64,000 nt of DNA, from assembly GCA_037355855.1 (NCBI GenBank), contig CM074760.1, positions 233,501-297,500 on the forward strand, given 5' to 3'. A program made the position numbers and the translations under genes. This DNA is from Pseudo-nitzschia pungens (taxonomy: Eukaryota > Bacillariophyta > Bacillariophyceae > Bacillariales > Bacillariaceae). The stretch's first letter is position 1; each line of letters begins with the position of its first letter. The notes under the pieces were generated by a model. That model was given only the letters and a program-made list of their open reading frames with translations, was not told the origin of the DNA and did no database searches. Positions 20,950 to 32,665 of the stretch are shown piece by piece.

Positions 20950-21335
20950 AGCATTTTGCTATGCACGTCCATTTTTTTGGACAACATCCATGACCATCTC
21001 TCTGTCACCTTTCGATTCTGTAGGTTCATTTTTCAAGGCCAATCCACAACTATTCACTGCAGCTTTGACCAGCATGTCTCTATCAGCCCACAAGTCTTCG
21101 GGTGCATTTGTAATGCACTTCCATCACTATTCATTACCGCCGTGACTAGGTCTCAGTTGCTTATGCATATTGCAACACTCATCCATCCCATACATCACTA
21201 TTGGCTGCAACTGCGTCCCCTCTCACTTCATTAGATGCAAATCGCAAGGTCCATCCACCACTATTAATTTCTTCAGGCACGACAACGCCTCAGTCGGCCT
21301 TCAACTCTAGAGATGCGTATTGCGTATTGTAAGAT
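20950..21335 (-). pseudogene. Degraded DUF4116 unit fragments
   Basis: Reverse-complement reading gives broken units, for example SKGDREMVMDVVQKNGRA near 20965-21020. Further remnants keep CTCATCACG-like and GCAAGG-type repeat signatures up to about 21330. Frames change every 50-100 bases. It abuts the N-terminal fragment at 20945 in tail-to-head order, so it comes from a different copy. Confidence 0.6.
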
Positions 21336-21485
21336 CTAGCATAGAATTTGTGTGCGGATACTTATTCGTACGAGTTTCTTGTTACTGAACGTTCTATTGT
21401 TATACCGTATTGAGTATGGGCACGGTTTATCATCAGATCCAATAGAGACTATGAAGCAGTACGAAGAAAGGCTTACATGGCAAGA

Positions 21486-21545
21486 TCTGCTGATTGGTTG
21501 GCTGATTGGTTGGCTGATTGGTTGGCTGATTGGTTGGCTCACTCG
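21486..21545. repeat. 12-bp minisatellite TTGGCTGATTGG
   Basis: Four to five head-to-tail copies of GCTGATTGGTTG lie here. Each copy includes ATTGG, the reverse of a CCAAT box, but no adjacent gene supports a promoter role. Confidence 0.75.
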
Positions 21546-21859
21546 TCCGAGGGCGACCCCGGGGAGATAAATTCGCATTGGTTCCCCGTTCAGTCCAGTT
21601 GGAGTCTTGCGAGCGACAGATTGAACAGATCAGCACGACACATTCTGTTTGTGCTACAAGACAGGGACTCCAGGAACCAAAGTCTCAATTCGAAACTAGT
21701 CTTATTCTTACTGTTGTTGTTGTTGTTGTTTTTATTGCAAGGTTAGTCGTACACATGATTATAGGATGCCAAAATTCCTCCACAAATATGACGGTGAAAA
21801 CTCGGCGTTCCGTCGGTGTGCGCGGAAGAAAGGAATTCATCGGTTCACTTCACTTCACT

Positions 21860-23266
21860 TCACTTCACTCCACTCCACTCCGAGCGCAGTGCCAGTGCAA
21901 CGATGGATTCTTGCGACACATAGGTTGCGGCCTTGTGATTCTGCAACAAGGCTCTGCGGACCACCTCGAAATCGCCCTTTAGTTGGTTGGACGCAAATCT
22001 TAGTGCACACCCATCGTTATCGACAGCTGCCAGTACCACTTCTTTGTCCCCCTTCAAGGCTTTCGAGGCAGAGTGCAGGGCCAATCCCTGGTTTTTCACC
22101 GCCGCCAGGACCACTTCGCGGTCGTTCTGTAGCCGCGTCCAGGCGTATCTCAGGGCAAGCCCATCTTTTTGGACCGCCGCCAGGACCACCGCTCGGTCGT
22201 TCCTCAGCTCGTGCGATGCGTAGGCCAGGCGGCTCGCATCGGCTTCGCTCGTGGCCAGGACCGCCAAAAAGAGCTCCCGATCTCCCATCAGCGTCTCGGA
22301 CGCGTACCGCAGAGCAGCGTGCCCGGTGGTGCGCACGGCGGCCAGGACCACTTCCCGGTCGGCCCTCCATTCTCCCGACGCGTGCTGGAGGGCAAGTCCA
22401 TCGCTCCCGACAGCGGCCATGACCACTTCTCGGTCTCCCCTCCACCCCCCGAGCGCGTGCTCCAGGGCCGATCCGGAATTGCGGACCGCGGCCAGGACTA
22501 TTTCTCGATCCCCCCGCAGCTCATCGGATGCGTGCCGCAGGGCGTCCGGGTGGCTCCGGACGGCGGCCAAGACCACGTTTCGGTCGCCCCTCAGTTCGTC
22601 GGATGCCAATTCCAACACCCGCGGGTGGTTTTGGATGGCGGCCAAAACGACTTCTCTCTCGCCCTTCAATTCTTCCGACGCGTGCTCCAGGGCATACGCA
22701 TAGATCCCCACGGCCACCAAGACAACTTCCTTGTCGCCCCTGAGGTCTTCCGAGGCATATTTCAGGGCACCCACGTTGTGTCCGATGGCAGCCAAGACCA
22801 CCTCCCTGTCGGCCCTCAGCTCCTCCGACGCGTGGATCAGGGAGAACCCATCCCTTCTGACGGCGGCCAGGACCACCTCCTTGTCTCCCCGGAGCTCGCT
22901 CGACGCGTACGAAAGGATCTTTCCGCGGGCCGGGAGCGCGGGGGTTCTCGTCCGGGTCGAGACCCTCGTGTCCGAGGACACGTAATACAGGTTCGTTCCC
23001 ACGGATCGGAGGGCGGCCAAGACCACTTCTCTGTCGCCCCTCAGCTCTTCGGAGGCGTGCCGCAGGGCCCCCGGGTGGGTTTGGAAAGCAGCCATCACCA
23101 CTTCCTTGTCTCCCTTGAGCTCGTCCGGTGCAAACTCCAGGAAGCGCCCGTCGTCGCGGACAGCGGTCAGGACCTCTTCCCGGCGGCGTCCCGAGTTGGA
23201 AGCCGCACGCGAGTGCAGCTGCTCGAGCACCGCATCGACAATCGGCCGATTGATTCTGAGAGCCAT
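21860..23266 (-). CDS. DUF4116 repeat protein 5, intact, GC-rich
   Basis: The frame encodes 468 residues starting MALRINRPIVDAVLEQLHSR at a genuine ATG. It lacks the MSNxxxSEK module of genes 1-4 and is clearly GC-richer, so it belongs to a different subfamily. About 16 units follow the pattern ALRHASEELRGDREVVLAAV. One unit near 22930-22990 is interrupted by a VSTRTRTPALPARG insertion. The array closes with LKGDFEVVRRALLQNHKAA and a short tail. No paralogous 5' flank is shared with the tandem genes. The role is unknown; a helical repeat scaffold is inferred. Confidence 0.85.
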   Translation of the reverse strand: MALRINRPIVDAVLEQLHSRAASNSGRRREEVLTAVRDDGRFLEFAPDELKGDKEVVMAAFQTHPGALRHASEELRGDREVVLAALRSVGTNLYYVSSDTRVSTRTRTPALPARGKILSYASSELRGDKEVVLAAVRRDGFSLIHASEELRADREVVLAAIGHNVGALKYASEDLRGDKEVVLVAVGIYAYALEHASEELKGEREVVLAAIQNHPRVLELASDELRGDRNVVLAAVRSHPDALRHASDELRGDREIVLAAVRNSGSALEHALGGWRGDREVVMAAVGSDGLALQHASGEWRADREVVLAAVRTTGHAALRYASETLMGDRELFLAVLATSEADASRLAYASHELRNDRAVVLAAVQKDGLALRYAWTRLQNDREVVLAAVKNQGLALHSASKALKGDKEVVLAAVDNDGCALRFASNQLKGDFEVVRRALLQNHKAATYVSQESIVALALRSEWSGVK

Positions 23267-23269
23267 TGG

Positions 23270-25620
23270 AAGGAAAACAAAAACTGTTTGGGTTTTCCGC
23301 AGGTACCTTACTCGTAGTGCTTTGTGTCGTTTCGCGTTTGGTTTGGTTGGAAAGTAAGGCTACTACGAGTACATGATATGAAACAAAGAGACGTCTCTTT
23401 TGCACACCTGCTGTAGTTCGTGCAATGTACGGTAATTTACGTACAAGCAGTACGAAGTACGGTACGAATAGGTAAGACTTGCCCGGTAAGTAACTTACTT
23501 CTGTTTTGTCTTCGGAAAAACACGAATCAGAACGTAACGGACACGACTGTTCCGTGAAGAATTCCGAGCCAATCAAATTCACGTTCTGGATCGTGGGAAG
23601 AAAGGTATTTTGATGAGAGAATTTTTTTTTTTTTTAAATAACATTACCAGTGCTCACTAAGGTTACGATAAGGTTAACTTTCTCGTAAGGTTACCTGTAC
23701 AAGCTCCTAAGGTTAATTCTACTTGTACGAGCATAAACTCGAAGTCGCTTTCTTTTTGTGGTGAAAAGCGTTGTGCCGCCACCGAAACTTGCGTAAGATT
23801 ACGAGTAATCTTACCAGTATGATTCGGTAAGATTTTGATTTTGCTCACGAAGTAAGATACTCGTCTGGAAATACCGCCGGATCGATAGCAACGGATCGAT
23901 AGCTTCCTGTCCTTACAACGATGCAGCAGCAGAGGCTAGACGATCGATGTACCTAGAAGGTTGTACCGATCGATGAAAGGCGCGTTGACGCTGGATACGA
24001 AGCAGAAGGCTGCGTAACTGTAACCGCGAGTATCTTTCCGTGTAGAACAGCGGGGACGATGCAATGTGCCTGTTCTTGCAGCGAAAGAGCTGTAGCAGCA
24101 CCAAGAGGACAACATCGATGCCCCGACAGGAGAGAAGCCTGCAGCAGCCTGGAAGGATTGACGGGAGCAATGGGACAAGCACAGCTTCTTGGACGTGAGA
24201 CATTGACCTGGAAATAGAGGGGCGCGTCGAACCGAAAACGATCCAATGCAAGGAGCAATGTGACGCTCACAGAGCTCGTGACTTGCAAGGACAGAGGATA
24301 CAGCGTGGTAGATACGAGGATGACCGATACGAAATATAACTGTGCAAAGCACGGGCAGCATGCTATGAGCAGCAACCAGTGAGCAGCGGAAACAACCCAA
24401 TCGGAGCTCAGAGATTACGAGAGACGTCGGGACTGAAAATTCATCGCTTCGGACGGCGGGGACAGAATGGAGTGGACTCCCGAGGAAAGGAAATTAAAGT
24501 CGTGGAGGAGACAGTTGATAAGAATTACGTAGTACCAGGTATGGTAAGATTTTGATTTTGCTCACGAAGTACGGTACGAGTAAGAAACTACGAAGCAGTT
24601 TTCTTCTTTCAATTCTCTCTCGCCAACAAAAAGGCAGGTTGTGAATCCAGAATCTCCAGAGACGAAATAACTGTGTTTCATCAAAACAATCGTTTCCAAT
24701 ATTTCTCATACCCCTCCCCCCAACTCCTACTGAAACATTCGCTGTACCATCATGTGCACCTTAGCACACACTATTCCGTCCCCTTGCTACAGTTAGGATC
24801 AAGTGTCGTCTTGAATCTCCACATACCCTAGTATAGCCTCGGCGTTCCAGCAAGCGGAATTCGAGCCGGCGATTGAGCTAGGTGATCCGAGCCGCAATTT
24901 CCACTGCAACACGGTGTTCCGACACCGACCGGAGATGCAACCCAGCAACGCACAGCTGAAAACCCTCGGGAATACATGGCATGGCATAACAAGGCATGGA
25001 ATGACATGACATGAAATGGCATAGGAACACACGTCGCAGAACCAGGCGTCCGCTGCCGTTCTGTCATCCCCACGGAGCAATGTGGGACGGGAAGTTATAA
25101 GATTGAATAAAATCAAATCAAATCAAATAAATCAAATCAGATCAATCCTTCGATCACAACGCTGCACCTTTGTTTTCTCGTTCTCGTCGCTTTGGAAGCG
25201 GGTCCAATTTCAAATCGTGGGGAATCACAAAATGATTTCGGGACAACGCATTCCGCTACACGTATTATTATTTTATTGTTGTTTAACTATTTGAGTGACA
25301 CCGTAATTCTTTGCTTGTGCGGGATGGTTGCGTTCGGTTCCTAAACGGAAACGCACCGTGTGCGAACGCCGAAGACGCAAAATCGGAAGGTGCGGTGTGC
25401 GTTTCGAGCACCACTACGACTGCATTAATTTGGAGTGATCGTTCGCTTGCCATTCAGAGTGTTGTTGCGCAAAACCGGTACGAATTTCATCATCCCGCTT
25501 TCATAGGTCCAGTCCCATTCATTTCAATGCATTCGATGGCAAAAAAATGGTTTGTGACAACCCATAATTGTTCCGGGGTACGTCATCCGTGGTCGGTGGC
25601 ACTGCGGATGGATCGATTTT
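23270..25620. other. Intergenic region, no supported gene
   Basis: GTAAG/CTTAC and GTAC words are dense at 23300-23880. 23880-24500 is largely non-repetitive, with three overlapping minus-strand open frames of similar length and no recognisable domain. 24495-24530 carries an inverted copy of the ATCAGCTGTC repeat arm also seen at 12780 and 16360. Short AAATC and ATGACAT tandem repeats lie at 25105-25140 and 24975-25020. Confidence 0.4.
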
Positions 25621-25625
25621 GTTTG

Positions 25626-26750
25626 TTACGATTGAGAGCGTGGCGTAGTTTTCCGCGCGTGTTCCATCTCGACTCCCTCGTCTTCGCGAGGAGACACCAA
25701 CGCGCAGAGTTTGCGATTCATCTCGCCGAGTTGATTGATGTTCCCTGGCTGCACTGGGTTTCGCATTGTTTCACATTGCAGCTGTTCGTACCCAACCCTC
25801 CTCAAAACCGCGCAGTCCGGAATGTCGTCTCTTGCCTTTTTCAACACGTACAACTTGGACTTTTGGAACTCCCTTTGGTCGGCGGGAAATCGTGATTTGT
25901 CACGTGTAGTGCATTGCAGAAATCGTGTTGCCAGACAAACGATAAATTCCCACGGGTGAGCTTCGAAATCCCTCAAGCAGTGCTAGATGCGTGGTTCGTA
26001 CAGAAGTTCCATGAAACGACATCGGAACCTCCCCTCGATTCGCTGGAAGCGTACTCGAAAGCTCCCCAATCGAGGCGCATGCCAGCCAAAACAGCTGCCT
26101 TGTCGGCCTTCACTGTCGGCGTTCACTTTTCGGAGCGAATTCGAGGAACACCACATATTTTCCCCATGCTCCACGACCGTTGTTGCTGAAAAGTCCTGGC
26201 GAGAGAAATCATAGGGAACATGTTCTGATGCCAAGAAATTGCTCTGCACAGCAACCCTTATAACCTCTGGGTCGGAATGTGGTTTCGTGGGTACCCAATC
26301 ATCGCAGCAGTTATCCGTCCCTTGCAACTGCCAATTTGATGACAGCTCCGTCTTCTCTCAGTGACTTTGACATGCAGTTCGAATCCAATTCGGCTTTCGT
26401 ATGCATAGAACATCGTTGCCACATCTCTTTCGGCAGCAGCCATGATGACTTCTTCGTCGTCCTTCATTTTTCGCGAGACACATTCCCAGAGGGCACTTTT
26501 CGATCGCTCTCAGCACAATTTCTTTATCCCCCACGACTTTTGTATTTGAGTCGCCCTCTAACTCATTCATTTGATTGATGCAAACTTCTCCATGCTCAGA
26601 TACGTCGGTACCGACCATTGCCTTGACATCGGCAGCGTTGATGAGTCTTCATAGTTGTTGATGTGTTGTCCTGAAATTACGGCAGCCAGCTGCTGTTCGT
26701 TTTGAATGGTAGTGACTTGTTTCTGTTCGTGAGAGAGATTAGGGCCTGCC
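25626..26750 (-). pseudogene. Decayed DUF4116 gene
   Basis: Units are recognisable on the minus strand in changing frames: VVGDKEIVLRAIEKCPLG near 26520, MKDDEEVIMAAAERDVATMF near 26440, DPEVIRVAVQSNFLASEH near 26270, and KADKAAVLAGMRLDWGAF with EYASSESRGGSDVV near 26030-26120. Downstream an open stretch (25626-25976) may be its C-terminal region but has no known motif. At least three frame changes occur. Confidence 0.65.
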
Positions 26751-28180
26751 ACTTTCTAACAACACGTTGCAGCCATTTGCGATGGCAAAGTGAGAGTCAT
26801 CCAATCCCATCACTGCGTTTGAATTCGTTCGTTGTGTTGTGGATCGTTCGTTCTATTTCGCAAGAAAGAAGACGACAGCATACACCTTTTGTCAATCGAC
26901 TGGATTGAGGTTCGTGATCACTGTTCCTTAGTGCTGGAACATCTGGCCCCCTCCATCGTGGACCGTTAGCATTGCCTCTTTTCGTGGGAGTCCTGCTAGT
27001 CCTCGTTGAGACATCAACAAAGACGATCATATGCCCACACACTTAGCCTCATTTGTGAGCAGAAAAACTACAAGCTGTTGGGTGGATTGGATCCAAAAGA
27101 TATACTGTAGACACGAAGGCACAGGAAGATACCTGTCGCGGTGAGGTTGTAGCCTTCGCTCCAAACATCACGCTTTGCTTGCAGGGACAAACAAATCGGA
27201 TGTCCCGATAGTTTTGATTCTCAACGAATGGTCACCGAAAGACAATTTGAAAATACGAATCGTAGGGGTATGTTGAAGATCCGTTGCGTTTGTGAATGGG
27301 AAAAAGGAATTCGTATTCATTCGACAAAAATACCTTTACGGAAATCGAAATTGAGCGAATGGCTATTCATATCTGAAATCGAAATTGAGCAAATGGCTGT
27401 CCACATCTTCAATTACGAGTACTTGTAACCTTAACTTAGTTAATACTGGTACCGTACATCTGTTAATCGTAAGGTTGCTTCATTGTTCGCTACTCCCATG
27501 CACAATCCTAATGATTGATTCATGATTTTTATTCTCGAAGCTGTTGGAGACTGGAAACGGGTCGCTTACTTGTTTGGTACGTCCGTAACCTTACTTCGTG
27601 CTTCTAATACATACCGTATCCAAACCAATTCGCGACTCACATCATTACACGGGTATGAGGTCATCAATATCCATGACCCGTCGGTCCAAAATTCGAAAAA
27701 ACACGACCCAATCATCTTGGTTTGGGGAAAATTCTGTACCGGTAAGTTACGGTAATTACTAGATCCTCTTCTCATCAATCTTTGTTGATTGCGAAACAGC
27801 GCCACTGAGTAAGCTTACGTGATACACAGCAATAGCAACTTACCAATTCTGATCACCATCCCACCAAGAGGACAGTGCGTCACTCCAAAGCTCCAAACAC
27901 GAATCAATCGTCTCGTCAAGACTGACTCTCAATATTTATATACTACAAAACACCACATTGGAACAGGTCACACACAGCAATATCTAAATCAACATTCAAA
28001 GTATCTAACTCTCCAGAGGGTGGCAACCTCGGATTCGTGTCCTGTCTCTCTTCTCTTTTTGTCCGCGGAGGTCAAGCCCTTCCGTGGTTCGTCGGAATCG
28101 AATGAATCCCACCACTTCGCTCCCACAGCACGACCCAAACCGAGAATCCTTGGTTTTGCCAGTCATTCGTACACAGCTCT
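26750..28180. other. Intergenic, no gene seen
   Basis: There are a few short open frames without domains. A duplicated TCGAAATTGAGC segment lies at about 27343-27398, and GTAC/GTAAG words at 27420-27760. Nothing else was recognised. Confidence 0.4.
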
Positions 28181-28870
28181 ATTATTCGAAATGCTGGTGA
28201 TTGTTTGAACGGAAAATGAGGATGTTGAATGGATTGACAACCGTTCTTTTTGCATCCATTCCAACGCTCTTTCGGTGTCTTGCCGGACGGCAATCTCTGC
28301 AACCCCTGGGTCGGCTCGTAGCTCCCGTGATGCAAATTGCACTCGCGATCCCGTCTTTCCGACCGCAAATGCGAGGGCCTCCTTTGTCGCCTCTCAATTC
28401 TTCCTTCGATGCGTGTTTGAACGAGTCGCGGTTCGAGCGATCTCTCTCGTCCGCCGCCCCACGCAACGAATCCAGCAAGAAATCTTTCTTGCTGTTGAGT
28501 CCGTGGCAGCGCGCAGCGAATTTCATTCGCCAACCACCCCGCAATGCGGCTGCCTCGACAACGTCTCCGTCGTTCCTCAACAATCAATGCCCCGGTGGCA
28601 TTTCGAAGGCCCCCGGGAATTTTCCGGAGCGCTGTCGAATCGAAAGAGTTTTTCCTTTTGTCACCCCAACAATCGGTCGCGATGGCTTCTGTTGTGGCCC
28701 TTGTTGGTTTTTGGTGGTTTCCAATGATCCGATCCGACGTCCTCGCTTCTCCTGCTCGCTTCGTGTCACGCAGCCGTTGAAACGAAGTATTTTCTGCATG
28801 CGGTAAGTTATGACGGGGGGAGTTACGGCGTCTGCCCAAATTCCGATGCATTCCAGCAACAATCATCACT
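28180..28870 (-). pseudogene. Decayed DUF4116 gene
   Basis: Minus-strand reading gives LRNDGDVVEAAALRGGWRMK, then DSFKHASKEELRGDK. After a frame change come EALAFAVGKTGSRVQFASRE, LRADPGVAEIAVRQDTE and RALEWMQKER. The unit spacing fits the family, and at least one frameshift lies near 28390. No clear start or C-terminal cap is present. Confidence 0.65.
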
Positions 28871-29640
28871 GTTGGTGAGCAGCCAATTCAGCAGCATTCA
28901 GCTGGTGGAAGGAAGTTTACACTAGTAGTAGTTGTTGTTCCTCGGTTTCCATGAAGAAGATCGTGAAAGCATCAGTTCGTGGATGTGACAAAATACAGAA
29001 CAGTTAGACTTGGTTCTAATTCTTAGCATGCTGAGACATGCTTTCAAAATTCTGTAGTCAGTAATTCGGTGGGTAAGATACTCGTAAGGACCTTACTAGT
29101 AACTTTAACTTACCAGCACGTACTCGTGCCTGCCTGTTTTCCAATGTTTATAAAAATGAAAGAATGCTTTTTGGAGATCTTTTCTGTCAGCGCCTGATGA
29201 ACGAAGTAGCCCCACGCTACTTCTGGATCCTTGTTGGGTCGCTAAGCCTTACCGCAAGGTATCTGGAACTGGTAGAAATCCTGAGTTAGGACCCAGCACC
29301 CTTGTACTAGTAGCTGGTGATAGCATCCGCATAGCGGCCTTTTACAACAATAGCTGTTGCCCAGCCTGCTGCTTAGCAACAAGCACCAGTTTAGTAGTAC
29401 TACTAGTAGTAGCATCATGAAGACTAGTAGCAGTAGTACTAGTACGTCTAATAACTGATTTTCGACCATTTTGACCCGTTTCGACCACCCCCCTCTTATT
29501 TTTTAGATGTTTTTAGCTCCAATATTTCTATTATTTGGAGCGAAAGTGCCTTTCTTAAGCTCGAATTATTATTTTTTGGCTCCAAAAATTAATTTTTTGC
29601 TCCAAACTCGAATATTTGGGTCGAAAAATTAAGAGCCGGG
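28870..29640. other. Intergenic; triplet tracts and a TTTTTGGAGC-rich AT segment
   Basis: TAG/TAC triplet tracts lie at 29300-29450. 29500-29640 has repeated GCTCCAAA / TTTTTTGGCTCC words. No gene was seen. Confidence 0.4.
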
Positions 29641-30819
29641 GTCAAAATTCGTTGTTGAACCACCATTAGGGTTAATGGTTGTAACGCTGTAGCGCTGTAT
29701 CCCTGTATCCCTGTAGCGCTGTAACGCTGTAGCGCTGTAGCGCTGTATCGAGCTACGCTACGCTACTCCGCACACACTACGCTACCCGTAGAATACAGTA
29801 CTGGAGCTACAGAGCTCTGTTATTTTACGAGTTAGCGGAGCGCTGTCACGATACCGTACGATACAGAGCTCAGCTGCGCTGTATCCCCTGTAACGCTGTA
29901 TCCCCTGTAGCGCTGTAGCGCTGTATCGAGCTACGCTACGCTACTCCGCACACACTACGCTACCCGTAGAATACAGTACTGGAGCTACAGAGCTCTGTTA
30001 TTTTACGAGTTAGCGGACCTACCGGTAGCACACCTTTGAATCTAATTAATTTGATCTACGCTACGCTACTCCGCACACACTACGCTACCCGTAGAATACA
30101 GTACTGGAGCTACAGAGCTCTGTTATTTTACGAGTTAGCGGAGCGCTGTCACGATACGATACAGAGCTACAGCGCTGTATCCCTGTATCCCTGTATCCCT
30201 GTATCGTTGTATCCCTGTATCCCTGTATCGTTGTATCCCTGTAGCGCTGTATCCCTGTAGCGCTGTAGCAGCAACGCATTGATAATACAGGGGGGGAGGG
30301 ACAGCAAGCAGCAAGCAGCAGCAACGCGTCGATAATACAGGGGGGGGACAGCAAGCAGCAAGCAGCAACGTGTCGATAGCGCTGTACCGTAGCGCTGTAT
30401 CGTATTTCTGTATCGTAGCGCTGTAGCGCTAACTGTTTACCAGATATTTGGTAACAGTGTAGCTGAGTGCTACAAGGTTAGGGTTGCTAATGCTACGAAA
30501 TACTGGAGATGCTAACCTACCATGATACCATTGCTAAGATACTATGCTACCGCCGGGGTCGGGTCATTGGTGTATAATATGTACTATGACCGGATACCTG
30601 ACCCAGACAGTTAGTACCCAACGCGCTAGCACACCTTTGAATCTAATTAAGCGGAGCTACGCTACGGTACTCCGCACACACTACGCTACCCGTAGAATAC
30701 AGTACTGGAGCTACAGAGCTCTGTTATTTTACGAGTTAGCGGAGCGCTGTCACGATACGATAAACGATACAGAGCTGAGCTGAGCAGCGCTGTATCGCTG
30801 TTTCCCCTGTAGCGCTGTA

Positions 30820-31005
30820 GCAGCAACGCGTCGATAATACAGGGGGGGGGGGACAGCAAGCAGCAAGCAGCAGCAACGCGTCGATAATACAGGGGGGGGG
30901 GGACAGCAAGCAGCAAGCAGCAGCAACGCGTCGATAATACAGGGGGGGGGGGACAGCAAGCAGCAAGCAGCAGCAACGCGTCGATAATACAGGGGGGGGA
31001 CTGCA
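30820..31005. repeat. Module C array: AGCAACGCGTCGATAATACA plus G(8-11)
   Basis: Four units of about 48-50 bp each contain GCAAGCAGCAGCAACGCGTC and a G run of variable length. Related arrays lie at 30267-30365, 31620-31985 (about eight units, some shortened) and 32665-32890. Confidence 0.85.
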
Positions 31006-32399
31006 AGGTTAGGGTTGCTAATGCTACGAAATACTGGAGATGCTAACCTACCATGATACCATTGCTAAGATACTATGCTACCGCCGGGGTCGGGTCATCA
31101 TAGTACAATATGTACTATGACCGGATACCTGACCCAAACAGTTATTAAGCGAGGTAACGCTAATACGAGCTAGCGTTAGCGCAAGCGCGTGTTAAGGTTA
31201 GATACTAGGGTTGTGGCGTACGATTTGTACTAGTTGTACGTACCCTTGGTATAGCATCCATACTAATACAGTGTAGCTGAGTGCTACAAGGTTAGGGTTG
31301 CTAATGCTACGAAATATTAGATATGTTAACCTACCATGCTACCATGCTAAGATACTATGCTACCGCAGGGGTCGGGTCACTGGTGTACAATATGTACTAT
31401 GACCGGACGCCTGACCCAGACAGTTACCCAACGCGCTAGCACACCTTCGTTGTTAAATAACGGGAGCTACGCTACGCTACTCCGCACACACTACGCTACC
31501 CGTAGAATACAGTACTGGAGCTACAGAGCTCTGTTATTTTACGAGTTAGCGGAGCGCTGTCACGATACGATACAGAGCTGAGCTGAGCAGCGCTGTATCG
31601 CTGTTTCCCCTGTAGCGCTGTAGCAGCAACGCGTCGATAATACAGGGGGGGGGGCAGCAAGCAGCAAGCAGCAGCAACCCGTCGATAATACAGGGGGGGG
31701 GGGGCAGCAAGCAGCAAGCAGCAGCAACGCGTCGATAATACAGGGGGGGGGACAGCAAGCAGCAAGCAGCAGCAACGCGTCGATAATATAGGGGGGGGAC
31801 AGCAAGCAGCAGCAACGCGTCGATAATCCAGGGGGGGGACAGCAAGCAGCAGCAACGCGTCGATAATACAGGGGGGGGGACAGCAAGCAGCAGCAAGCAG
31901 CAACGCGTCGATAATACGGGGGGGGGGGACAGCAAGCAGCAAGCAGCAGCAACGCGTCGATAATACAGGGGGGGGACTGCAAGCAGCAAGCAGCTCGTAG
32001 CGATACTGCAGCGCTGTAGCTCTAACTCCAAAGATACTAGGGTTGTGGCGTACGATTTGTACTAGTTGTACGTACCCTTGGTATATTATCCGTACTAATA
32101 CAGTGTAACTGAGTGCTATGGTCTAAGGTTAGGGTTGCTAATGCTACGAAATACTGGAGATGCTAACCTACCATGATACCATGCTAAGATACTATGCTAC
32201 CGCCGGGGTCGGGTCATTGGTGTATAATATGTACTATGACCGGATACCTGACCCAGACAGTTACGCGTTATTAAGCGGAGCTACGCTACGCTACTCCGCA
32301 CACACTACGCTACCCGTAGAATACAGTACTGGAGCTACAGAGCTCTGTTATTTTACGAGTTATCGGAGCGCTGTCACGATAGGATACAGAGCTGAGCTG

Positions 32400-32665
32400 C
32401 GCTCATCCCCTGTAGCGCTGTAGCGCTGCAGCGCTGTATCCCTGTATCCCTGTAGCGCCGTATCCCTGTAGCGCTGTATCCCTGTAGCGCTGTATCCCTG
32501 TATCCCTGTAGCGCTGTATCCCTGTAGCGCTGTAGCGCTGTAGCGCTGTATATCTGTAGCGCTGTATCGTAGCGCTGTATCCCCTTTAGCGCTGTATCCC
32601 CTGTAGCGCTGTATCCCCTGTAGCGCTGTATCCCCTGTAGCGCTGTATCCCCCTGTAGCGCTGTA
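32400..32665. repeat. Module D microsatellite
   Basis: Alternating GTAGCGCT and GTATCCCT octamers form a long tract; shorter versions lie at 29695-29750 and 30170-30262. GTAGCGCTGTAGCGC is partly self-complementary (AGCGCT). Confidence 0.8.

Noticed and set aside
23936..24400. 154-codon minus-strand open frame
   Set aside because: Overlapping frames of equal length are open, residue composition is Ser/Cys-heavy, and no motif or homologous unit was found.
25311..25895. 194-codon plus-strand open frame
   Set aside because: It is antisense to the 3' part of a DUF4116 relic; no domain or regular composition supports it.
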